18,980 bases of DNA, from contig PBHZ01000029.1 of assembly GCA_002719615.1 (NCBI GenBank), positions 1 through 18,980 of the forward strand, written 5' to 3'. Below are positions 1-7,263 of this stretch, one piece after another (positions within the stretch are counted from its first letter, which is position 1; each line of letters starts with the position of its first letter). This stretch comes from Methanobacteriota archaeon. Lineage in GTDB: Archaea; Thermoplasmatota; Poseidoniia; Poseidoniales; Thalassarchaeaceae. A program made the position numbers and the translations under genes. A model generated the notes under the pieces. It was not told where the DNA came from, searched no databases, and saw nothing but the letters and a program-made list of their open reading frames with translations.

Positions 1-1163
1 GTTCCTTCCTCATCTATTCTTTCCAATATTTCATCTTCAGACCAAGTTCTTTCTCCTCCTCCTATTATCTCACCATAACCTTCAGGTGCAAGTAAATCAT
101 GACATAATACGTATTTTGTGTCATCGGGATCAGGTCTATGATAGAATGGTTTTGCAACTCTAGGATAATGAGTTAAAAAATGAGGAACGTCAAAATCGGC
201 AGTTAGTATTTTTTCTTTTGAATAATCAAGATCTTGTCCCCATTCAATATCTACTCCCTTATTTTGAAGAATTTCTACAGCTTCATCATACCTCATTATA
301 GGATATTTATTATCAGCATATCTTGCAATTAAATCCAAATCTCTTCCTATTTCATTTAATTCATTTTCTCTTTCTTCTAGCAGATTTTGAGCAGTAGCAC
401 GTACAACACCTTCTCCATATTTCATTATTTCATCATTTGATGCCCATGCTACTTCCATTTCAGCATGCCAAAATTCTGTAAGATGTCTACGCGTACGGCT
501 TTTCTCTGCTCTAAATGAAGGAGCGATGGTATATAATCTCTCCAAAGCAGGCATCGCAGCCTCTGCATAAAGTTGCCATGATTGTGTCAGATAAGCCTTC
601 TTTCCAAAATAAGGTACTTCAAATAATGTACTTCCTCCTTCAACCGCTCCAGCTACAAAATTAGGGGCCTGATATTCAATAAAATCCTGGTTGCGAAAAT
701 AAGAATGTATTGTGCCAAATATAGTTGACCGTATCTTAAGCATTGTAGTCATTCTACTCGTTCTAAGATACAAATGTCTGTTATCAAGCAAGAATTCAGA
801 TTCACCCCCTTCTGCTTCTAACATAGCTGATTCAGTTATTGGAAATGGCTTATCGGGATTAACACTTCCAATTATTTCTACACTATTAACCTGGATTTCA
901 TAACCATGTTCGCGGTCAGTGGCTTCAACTAAACCCTTCATGATTACGCTAGACTCAATTAACGCTGATTTAATCAAATCAAATGATTCATCACCAACCG
1001 AATCTCGCTTAATGACGCATTGGATCACTCCAGTAGAATCGCGAAGAACTAAAAATCGAATTTTATTAGAGCCTCTAGTTCTATGAATCCATCCCTTTAA
1101 TTCTATTTCTTGACCATCGAAATTACCTTTATGGACGTCCCCAATCCAACAATCTTTTGCCAT
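1..1163 (-). CDS. asnS: Asparaginyl-tRNA synthetase (class II), C-terminus cut by window edge
   Basis: This enzyme charges tRNA-Asn with asparagine in the cytoplasm. The frame is open from an ATG at 1163 to the left edge, giving 387 residues of a family of about 430, so the C-terminus is missing. The N-terminal OB-fold anticodon domain is seen as ELKGWIHRTRGSNKIRFLVL. Class II motif 2 follows (RLYTIAPSFRAEKSRTRRHL), then the AsnRS-type stretch MRYDEAVEIL and, near the edge, GYGEIIGGGER. The GEIIGG form favours AsnRS over AspRS, which usually has GLEIVSGG. An SD-like AAGGTG lies about 8 nt before the ATG. The tRNA-Lys gene lies upstream on the same strand with a 73-nt gap that contains a possible TATA element. 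Family assignment is firm; AspRS is the only realistic alternative. Confidence 0.93.
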   Translation of the reverse strand, partial: MAKDCWIGDVHKGNFDGQEIELKGWIHRTRGSNKIRFLVLRDSTGVIQCVIKRDSVGDESFDLIKSALIESSVIMKGLVEATDREHGYEIQVNSVEIIGSVNPDKPFPITESAMLEAEGGESEFLLDNRHLYLRTSRMTTMLKIRSTIFGTIHSYFRNQDFIEYQAPNFVAGAVEGGSTLFEVPYFGKKAYLTQSWQLYAEAAMPALERLYTIAPSFRAEKSRTRRHLTEFWHAEMEVAWASNDEIMKYGEGVVRATAQNLLEERENELNEIGRDLDLIARYADNKYPIMRYDEAVEILQNKGVDIEWGQDLDYSKEKILTADFDVPHFLTHYPRVAKPFYHRPDPDDTKYVLCHDLLAPEGYGEIIGGGERTWSEDEILERIDEEG

Positions 1164-1236
1164 GTGGTACACACCTTACTATCTGGCTCAAGCGCATCAC
1201 AGTTATGAAACCTCGATTAATTGTCACAAAATATAG

Positions 1237-1310
1237 CGGGTCTGACGGGGTTCGAACCCGCGGCCGCCCGGTTAAGAGCCGGGCGCTCTACCTGACTAAG
1301 CTACAGACCC
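1237..1310 (-). tRNA. tRNA-Lys (anticodon CTT)
   Basis: A full cloverleaf reads on the minus strand. The acceptor stem is GGGTCTG/CAGACCC, the D arm starts GCTTAGTCAGG, and the anticodon stem is CCCGG/CCGGG around loop CTCTTAA, giving anticodon CUU. The variable loop has 5 nt. The T arm is GCGGG-TTCGAAC-CCCGT and the discriminator is G. CCA is not encoded and no intron is present. An AT-rich box at 1331-1339 sits about 25 nt before the 5' end and fits a TATA element. Confidence 0.96.
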
Positions 1311-1330
1311 GCCCCTCCGAATTGGCAAAG

Positions 1331-1339
1331 TAATTTAAT
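1331..1339 (-). promoter_or_regulatory. TATA-like box for tRNA-Lys
   Basis: On the minus strand the sequence is ATTAAATTA, centred about 25 nt before the mature tRNA 5' end, inside the 45-nt gap between rpiA and the tRNA. Position and composition fit an archaeal TATA box. It was read by eye and no BRE was scored. Confidence 0.4.
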
Positions 1340-1355
1340 CACAACGGAAAGAGTG

Positions 1356-2060
1356 TCATGATATTCTCCCATTTGGTTTGATTAAAGTTTGGATTCCAGA
1401 TAATGAAGAAAAAATTATCACATCACAAATACCTACAAACAAACCGACCTCTACTACTCCTTCAATTGAATTAATCTTCTTTTCATAAATATCTGGTTCT
1501 GAGATTGTAGAACCAAAATTACAATCTAGTATGTAGCCACCGTTATCAGTCACAAATGGATTTTGATTTTCCATTCTTAAATTTACTTTACCAGGACAGA
1601 TGTTAGATATTTTTTCTTTGACTTCTTCCCAATTGGAGACTGACACTTCGACAGGAAGTGGGAATTTTCCGAGTGTAGATACTTTCTTTCTATCATCTGC
1701 TACTACTATCATTGCCTTAGATGCTAATGCGACTATTTTCTCTCTTGTTAGTGCGCCTCCTCCTCCCTTGATTAAATCATAATTTGTATCAAATTCATCA
1801 GCACCATCTATAGTTAAATCTAATTTTTCAATCTCAGACAAATCCGACAAAGGGATATTTAATGATTCAGCTAATTTCTTTGTTGCTTCACTGGTTGGGA
1901 CTCCAATTATTTGCAACTCTTCTTCTGCTATCATTCTACCTAATTCCAATATTGTATATTTTACTGTTGAGCCTGTTCCAAGGCCGACTTTCATACCATT
2001 TTTTACATATTTACAGGCATTAATTCCAGCCTCTTTTTTTAGTTCTTCCACCGCGGCCAC
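1356..2060 (-). CDS. rpiA: Ribose-5-phosphate isomerase A
   Basis: The enzyme interconverts ribose 5-phosphate and ribulose 5-phosphate, supplying ribose for nucleotides. Visible motifs are the phosphate-binding GLGTGSTV, the catalytic TIDGADEFD and KGGGGALTREKI. Counted from the GTG at 2060, D85, D88, K98 and E107 match E. coli D81, D84, K94 and E103 with a constant offset of 4. The frame stays open to an ATG at 2138, but the extra 26 residues (Tyr/Asn/Arg-rich) have no counterpart in the family and lie in promoter-like DNA. I chose GTG 2060 because a TTATAA box at 2086-2091 is about 28 nt upstream, which fits a leaderless start. GTG 2051 is also possible and is closest to the E. coli length. 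The product would be 234 residues (E. coli 219). Confidence 0.92.
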   Translation of the reverse strand: MAAVEELKKEAGINACKYVKNGMKVGLGTGSTVKYTILELGRMIAEEELQIIGVPTSEATKKLAESLNIPLSDLSEIEKLDLTIDGADEFDTNYDLIKGGGGALTREKIVALASKAMIVVADDRKKVSTLGKFPLPVEVSVSNWEEVKEKISNICPGKVNLRMENQNPFVTDNGGYILDCNFGSTISEPDIYEKKINSIEGVVEVGLFVGICDVIIFSSLSGIQTLIKPNGRIS

Positions 2061-2085
2061 AGAACATCGTGCGTCAATAGGTGAA

Positions 2086-2091
2086 TTATAA
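2086..2091 (-). promoter_or_regulatory. TATA box for rpiA
   Basis: TTATAA is centred about 28 nt before the GTG at 2060, so transcription would begin at or next to the start codon (a leaderless mRNA). The box lies inside the longest reading frame, which argues against the ATG at 2138. The 2080-2135 region has several other AT-rich boxes, some of which may serve the divergent RNase P RNA. Confidence 0.4.
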
Positions 2092-2176
2092 TTTCTATAA
2101 TAACCACTATAATATCGGCATAAATCATAAACATTCAACCGAGAAGTTCATGCACAAGTGCTAACCGGATAGGACA

Positions 2177-2472
2177 GAGGGAGTAGGAGGGTCGCTGACA
2201 GTGTACGACACTGAGGAAAGTCCCCTCTCCAAGATGCAGGTGGTCCGGCGCAAGTCGGAGACTCGGGAGGGTCGGCTCTGCAACAGAAACGAACTGAGCC
2301 AGGCGTACGATGATCCTGAAAAGGTGAGGTTTCCTGAACTCAGCTGGAACGAGCAACTCCACCGGAGCAAGTCCAAGCAGGCCCGCATGGCATCAACAGG
2401 GCCGGGTAGGATGCATAGTTGAATGCGACCAGCCGAAAGGTGAACAGAAAGGGGCTTATTCCCTACTCCCTC
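2177..2472 (+). ncRNA. rnpB: RNase P RNA (archaeal)
   Basis: This is the catalytic RNA of RNase P, which trims tRNA 5' leaders. The termini are set by an 11-bp perfect P1 helix: GAGGGAGTAGG at 2177-2187 pairs with CCTACTCCCTC at 2462-2472. Inside are the conserved 5' core GAGGAAAGTCC at 2213-2223, GAGCAAGTCCAAGCAGG around 2350-2381, and the 3' core ACAGAAAGGGGCTTATT at 2444-2460, whose GGGGCTTA part closes P4 with the 5' core. At about 296 nt the length is normal. The nearest good AT-rich box (about 2116-2132) would start transcription near 2150, implying a short 5' leader. Its 3' end is 17 nt from the convergent RND gene. Open frames across it are chance. Confidence 0.96.
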
Positions 2473-2489
2473 ACCAAAAATAGTTGATA

Positions 2490-5400
2490 TTATTGTAATT
2501 CAACTATTGCATCAATTGTAGTTTCTAAAGATACAGTGCCACTGCTTTCATAGTCCAACCACGTCCCATTACCAGTTATTCTAGATCTAAATTCATTATA
2601 TGCAACTATCATACTTGGTAATAATATTGAACTAGTCAGTAATGCCAAAACCAATAATAACATCATGAGAATGAAGAAATTTTGTAAACCCGGAATTGCC
2701 ACAAATAGTCCTGCGGAGAGGCCTGCACATGTTGTAGCAGTGGTTTCAAAAATTGTATGTCCAGTTCTAGAAATAGAAGTCACTATTCCGGAGGGTGTTT
2801 CTCGTTCATCTTTTATTCTGTCGACGATATGTATAGAATCATCTACTCCTATTCCGAATACTATAGTACCTATCATTGCAGTAAATACATTTACATTAAC
2901 AGAACCTAATTTCATCAGAATTGGTTGCCATAAAACCACTGCACCGACTGCAATCATAGTAAAAACTGATAATCTTGGAGAACGGAATAATAGCGACATA
3001 ATAAATAGAAGAATAATCATTGTTGCAATGGTTGAGTCAGATTGTGCATCGTGTATTCCTTTGTTAATGTCCAAAGATACAGGAAGCCCTCCCGTTAAGA
3101 GCGAGTTGGAAACGCCATCCACTCCCAGAGTATTACAGTCAAGAGCTGAATTACAGCCATCTCCCGTCAAATAAAAGTCGATAGAATCTCTTAAACTTGC
3201 AGCAGCCGCTAAATTGATGTAAGGTTGATTGACATAAACAAGGGTCTTAGTTTCACCCACTCCAGTGTCTGCGTTCATCAACATCGATCTAATTTCGGGA
3301 GACAAAGTATCGAATACTATGTTGATTATATCTTCCCTACTAGAAATTGTGTAAGCCCAACAATCAGGACGTAGGGGATTATTTGATTCGTCCCAACACT
3401 CATCATGTAGTAAGTCCCAAAGACTTTGGTCATACAACTCAAGACCTTCGAATTCGACATCGACATGTATTGCTTTTAGGATATTAACTAAACTAATTGT
3501 AGATGTATTCCTAATATTATCCAAATTATTTACTTGTGCATCCTCAATGGCATCCAATATAGATAAGTCCCTTATTGGGGCGCTTTCTGTAGGATTGGCA
3601 TAATTAGAAGCATCTACAATAAACATGTTGGTTTGGCCTCCTTTGAATTCAATACTATATTCTCTAAGAGATTCATATGATTCTAAACCGGGAGGTACTT
3701 CTTCAGAAGAACCAGTGATATCTTTACCTAATTCCTCTGAAAAAATACTAATTCCGCCAATGGTAACTGAACCTGCTACAAGCAAAACTATGATTGTATT
3801 TTTCAGAGGTATCTCACCGATTTTTCCCCATAATTTGGGTAAGAAGGAACATAGTAACACTAGACATAAACTAAAAGAGAATAGAAATGCATTACTGGAA
3901 TCCATATTATTTAAGTCGGAAACGTAATTCAAAAATCTTGTAAGGAAAAAATACATCGATACAGAAATAATAATTGCAGAAGACCAAATTTGTTTTGAAG
4001 TCAATTCAAATTCTATTTCTCCTCTTCTGTATCGAAGTATATGGACCAATGCTGGAACCATCAACATAGAGAGAACGAAAGTTGATGCTATGCCAAGTAA
4101 AAGAGTTGTCCCCACAGTCCTCATAGGCTCTATAGGGACTATTTGAGTCCAAGTCAATACACTAAAACCAATTATTGTTGTAAGAGCAGATAAGAATATT
4201 GCATGTCCTGTGGTTCTTGCAGATTTGACAGTCGCAGTGAGACTTATGTGAGAATCCCAAGGATCTATTTCATTAGTTTGTAAACCATCTCTTTGTGCTG
4301 ACCAAGCCAACTTTTTTTGTTCATCAATTAGCTTACTTCTATTCTCTTCAATTCTATTTGTTAAATGAAGAGCATAGTCAACACCTAAACCAACTAAGAT
4401 AGGCCCTGCAGAGATTATCATAGGAGTAAGCATGATATCGGCTATTACTGTAGTACCAAATGTTACTGCTAGACTCATGATTATTGGTAAACCACATATA
4501 ATTACTACCTTGGGATTTCTATGTAGTATGAACATAGTTAAAGCGACAAAAAATAGACTCAGGGGCAACATTGTGTCCACTAATTCTAAATAAATAGCAT
4601 CGGAAACGTCATGTAATACAGGAGTAAGTCCAGTAATTGTAATGGCATTCCTACAAAATTTATCATTATTTTGAGTAAATCCCTCGTAAGGAGGTTCTCC
4701 GGGTAAATCTCTACAGATTGTATCTAGTCTTTCTAAGTCCATTGTAGAAGTAGGGTTTTCATAAGCCCTACATCGTAATAAATCATAATTATCGGGCAGA
4801 TTGCAATCATTACGCGTTAATTTTTCCACATACATCATAAATGCTTTATGATCACGAAGTTCTTCTTGGGGATTTTTTGGATCCGGCCTCTCATCTATGT
4901 CTGTGTTAGACATATCAAATATTATTCCCATTACTACTACGCCAGTATCCCATATTCCATCTCCATTAGTATCGCAAACTAGACTACTGCGGCAACCAGG
5001 GCGATTCAGTAACTCACCAGAATTTTCCACATATCTATCTATTCTTTCCTGCGCATCATCCCCTTGAGGTATTGAATATCCTTCGAAAGGATTTAGAGAA
5101 GCAAGAGTACAATCATCCTGATTACCTGATGGTAAGCCATATTTTTCTGCGGCACAACTGAATCTATAATTTGATGAATTAGCTTCTTTAATCATTTGAG
5201 CAGGCGATAATATCCAAATAACCCCGTCATTTGTTCCTCTATCCGATTTATCATAATCTAATCCTCTTTGGTATCCTGAAAGCTGAATATTGTTATCATC
5301 TCCTTCTATCCAAGAAATTTGAGATAAAATATTAGCATCTGTGATATTCTCAGAACCCTTTTCAGAGCCAGACGCGGCATTATTGGTTTGTACATATAAA

Positions 5401-5921
5401 ATTACTATATCAGTTGCCCATTGTTCACGAACATTTTCTAAAAGTATAGTAGAATCAGCACCATCGGGAAGATATATTTCCACATCACCGTTAATTTGGT
5501 GTTCGAAATCAAGGGCATCCTTACCAATAAGGACTGTTAGAAGAAGTAATACGGCAATGATACTGCCCGGACTTCTTAAGATAGTAGAGTAAGTTAATTC
5601 AGTTATCCTTGTTGAAATTACACTTGCAGCATCTGAAATATCATCATATAATTGCCCTAAAGTATCATATATTTCCCCTAAAAAAGTAGATGAAAGAGTC
5701 TTTTTTATGTTTGAATATGAATTGCGTAATGGTTGTAAACGATTAAAGAAATTCTGCCAAAATATGGCTTCATCATCCAATTCATCTCCGTCGAAAGAGT
5801 CTGGCACATGTACGAGGCATAATAGGAGACAAATGAAGAGTTCGCAATACAAGACTGTAAAAATGATTTTAACCGATATAAAAATAATTTTCAATGAAAG
5901 AGATGAATAATAGATAATCAT
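2490..5921 (-). CDS. RND-superfamily exporter (COG1033/MMPL-like), cysteine-rich outer loops
   Basis: This predicted proton-driven membrane exporter has two homologous halves. From the ATG at 5921 (1143 residues), each half has one TM helix, a large outer loop, then a five-helix bundle. The TM4-type motif is GVDYALH (513-519) in the first half and GVDDSIH (1025-1031) in the second, where the usual Tyr is Asp. Outer loop 1 has eight cysteines (256, 271, 310, 316, 373, 384, 403, 423) and loop 2 has four (842, 854, 923, 929), all in close pairs. Loop 1 also holds DTNGDGIWDTG (from 317), like a calcium-binding loop. The start is uncertain: the frame extends to 5996 but then overlaps the divergent gene at 5970, and the first 37 residues even from 5921 look like a hydrophobic read-through. 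A GTG near 5808 is another candidate. The substrate is unknown. Confidence 0.88.
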   Translation of the reverse strand: MIIYYSSLSLKIIFISVKIIFTVLYCELFICLLLCLVHVPDSFDGDELDDEAIFWQNFFNRLQPLRNSYSNIKKTLSSTFLGEIYDTLGQLYDDISDAASVISTRITELTYSTILRSPGSIIAVLLLLTVLIGKDALDFEHQINGDVEIYLPDGADSTILLENVREQWATDIVILYVQTNNAASGSEKGSENITDANILSQISWIEGDDNNIQLSGYQRGLDYDKSDRGTNDGVIWILSPAQMIKEANSSNYRFSCAAEKYGLPSGNQDDCTLASLNPFEGYSIPQGDDAQERIDRYVENSGELLNRPGCRSSLVCDTNGDGIWDTGVVVMGIIFDMSNTDIDERPDPKNPQEELRDHKAFMMYVEKLTRNDCNLPDNYDLLRCRAYENPTSTMDLERLDTICRDLPGEPPYEGFTQNNDKFCRNAITITGLTPVLHDVSDAIYLELVDTMLPLSLFFVALTMFILHRNPKVVIICGLPIIMSLAVTFGTTVIADIMLTPMIISAGPILVGLGVDYALHLTNRIEENRSKLIDEQKKLAWSAQRDGLQTNEIDPWDSHISLTATVKSARTTGHAIFLSALTTIIGFSVLTWTQIVPIEPMRTVGTTLLLGIASTFVLSMLMVPALVHILRYRRGEIEFELTSKQIWSSAIIISVSMYFFLTRFLNYVSDLNNMDSSNAFLFSFSLCLVLLCSFLPKLWGKIGEIPLKNTIIVLLVAGSVTIGGISIFSEELGKDITGSSEEVPPGLESYESLREYSIEFKGGQTNMFIVDASNYANPTESAPIRDLSILDAIEDAQVNNLDNIRNTSTISLVNILKAIHVDVEFEGLELYDQSLWDLLHDECWDESNNPLRPDCWAYTISSREDIINIVFDTLSPEIRSMLMNADTGVGETKTLVYVNQPYINLAAAASLRDSIDFYLTGDGCNSALDCNTLGVDGVSNSLLTGGLPVSLDINKGIHDAQSDSTIATMIILLFIMSLLFRSPRLSVFTMIAVGAVVLWQPILMKLGSVNVNVFTAMIGTIVFGIGVDDSIHIVDRIKDERETPSGIVTSISRTGHTIFETTATTCAGLSAGLFVAIPGLQNFFILMMLLLVLALLTSSILLPSMIVAYNEFRSRITGNGTWLDYESSGTVSLETTIDAIVELQ

Positions 5922-5969
5922 AAGTAGGAATATTTGAAAGCGTGAACTGTTGCCATTAGATTGAGAGTT

Positions 5970-6665
5970 ATGTCTAGAAGGAGAAGGAAACAACAATCAC
6001 AAGTTGTCGTCGATAATGGAGATTCAAGAATGACATCGTTCTTGGTGACGTCTGGAGTGATTTCAGTAGTAATAATAATTTTTATTAGTATGGCATCAGA
6101 TTACAAAATAGGCCCTGCAGAAGGAGAAATAATACCGAACATAGGTGGAGACGTATATGACAATGGAGAATGGTCTGATTTTGATTTACATTCTATGTTT
6201 GATAGAGGCTGGGCTGAAGGTGAAGATGGTAAGTGGATTTACATTCAGGTTCTAGATACTGATTGCCCATATTGTTACAATGAAGCGGATGAAATGAGCG
6301 ATAGGTACGCCTCTTATGGCACTAAAGCAGATTTCTTGTCGGTTGTTGTTGAGCTAAGTATTACAGGGCATGAAAGTTCTAAGGCAGAAATATCTGCTTT
6401 CAAGGATAAGACCAATTTTGGCACAGATAGCAATGATGGAGATGGATGTAATTCTGGTAGAAATAATTGTGCTAGTAGAGATGGAGGAGTACATAACTGG
6501 GAATATGTAGATGATTTAAATGGCGATTCAATGAGTGCCTGGGAAATCAGTGGAACTCCTTTCCATATCATTCTAAAACCTAATGGGGAAGTTGCATGGA
6601 ATCAAGCACAATCAGGATCTGGACAAAGTATTGACGAGGCTTTGGCAGTGTTGCTGGGGGACTAA
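5970..6665 (+). CDS. Membrane-anchored thioredoxin-like protein (CPYC)
   Basis: This is a likely extracytoplasmic thiol-disulphide oxidoreductase of 231 residues. A basic N-terminus (RRRRK) precedes one TM helix at about 22-41, so the rest should face outward. The thioredoxin fold is supported by the redox motif DTDCPYCYNE (C99, C102) and the cis-proline loop GTPFHIILKPNGEV (P197), as in TlpA/ResA-like proteins. An insert with a second cysteine pair (C160, C167) in a Gly/Asp/Asn-rich stretch is unusual. I prefer ATG 5970 to TTG 5961 in the same frame. An AATATTT box at about 5930 would place the transcript start near 5960. One nucleotide separates its stop from the VKOR start, so the two are surely co-transcribed, and VKOR is the natural electron acceptor for this domain. 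Confidence 0.85.
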   Translation: MSRRRRKQQSQVVVDNGDSRMTSFLVTSGVISVVIIIFISMASDYKIGPAEGEIIPNIGGDVYDNGEWSDFDLHSMFDRGWAEGEDGKWIYIQVLDTDCPYCYNEADEMSDRYASYGTKADFLSVVVELSITGHESSKAEISAFKDKTNFGTDSNDGDGCNSGRNNCASRDGGVHNWEYVDDLNGDSMSAWEISGTPFHIILKPNGEVAWNQAQSGSGQSIDEALAVLLGD

Positions 6666-6666
6666 T

Positions 6667-7254
6667 ATGCTTGGAGAATATGGTCCATTGATTATCTTTA
6701 GTGCTATAATTATCTCTGGAATAGTAATTTCTAGCCCACTTGGTAAGAGCATGAAATTTCCACTAACAGATACTAGACGGATGCTGTTGGGGCTGGTTAT
6801 CGTAGAAACTGGAACGCTATTGGCCGCCATGTGGACCGAAGTCATTCACAGAGAAATTGCAGCCACTGGAGGTACAAACTTCTGCGCTGCTGATGGTTTA
6901 GTCCAGTGCGGCAGTGTAATTGGAGATCCAAAATACTCAGAATTTTTTGGAATGTCATGGGGGATGATAGGTATGATATCATTCTCAATACTGCTATATC
7001 TTGCTATTTGTCTTTTCTTCGGACCTAGAGATAAGATGGCGAATGTTTGGCTAAATATGGCCTTTCTTTTATCTTTACCAGGCCTAATCGGAGTAGCCTG
7101 GTTAGTAATAGTAGAGTTATTTTTAGTTGATGGAGCTCCACATATTTGCCCATATTGTACAGCAGTACATGTTGGAATGATTGCTACGGTTGTAATATTA
7201 TATGTATTAAGAAATCAAAATGAAGAAGGTAAATGGGACATATCAATTAATTGA
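6667..7254 (+). CDS. Vitamin K epoxide reductase (VKOR) family disulphide oxidoreductase
   Basis: In prokaryotes this integral membrane enzyme reoxidises a thioredoxin-like partner and passes electrons to quinone, doing the job of DsbB. The 195-residue product has about five hydrophobic segments. It shows the VKOR signature: loop cysteines C73 and C81 (FCAADGLVQC), the following serine S83, an FGMSWG helix start, and the quinone-side CxxC, CPYC at 161-164. The ATG at 6667 is 1 nt after the stop of the thioredoxin-like gene; an in-frame ATG at 6583 inside that gene would add a non-family N-terminus and is rejected. The thioredoxin partner is a separate gene here, not fused as in some bacterial VKORs. 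The sugar epimerase gene follows after 9 nt. Confidence 0.93.
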   Translation: MLGEYGPLIIFSAIIISGIVISSPLGKSMKFPLTDTRRMLLGLVIVETGTLLAAMWTEVIHREIAATGGTNFCAADGLVQCGSVIGDPKYSEFFGMSWGMIGMISFSILLYLAICLFFGPRDKMANVWLNMAFLLSLPGLIGVAWLVIVELFLVDGAPHICPYCTAVHVGMIATVVILYVLRNQNEEGKWDISIN

Positions 7255-7263
7255 GGTTTTAAC

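Noticed and set aside
712..903. 63-residue plus-strand open frame
   Set aside because: It lies antisense to asnS, which is unambiguous on the other strand.
2061..2138. N-terminal 26-residue extension of rpiA
   Set aside because: It is not aligned with any RpiA, contains the TATA box that fits the GTG at 2060, and is Tyr/Asn-rich as expected from translated AT-rich intergenic DNA.
2201..2422. 73-residue open frame on the plus strand, with minus-strand frames at 2135-2362 and 2161-2388
   Set aside because: All lie inside the RNase P RNA, whose P1 helix and conserved cores account for the sequence. The translations have no family pattern.
2665..3174. 169-residue plus-strand open frame
   Set aside because: It lies antisense within the RND exporter and is composed of complement of TM-helix codons. 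The minus-strand product has full family motifs.
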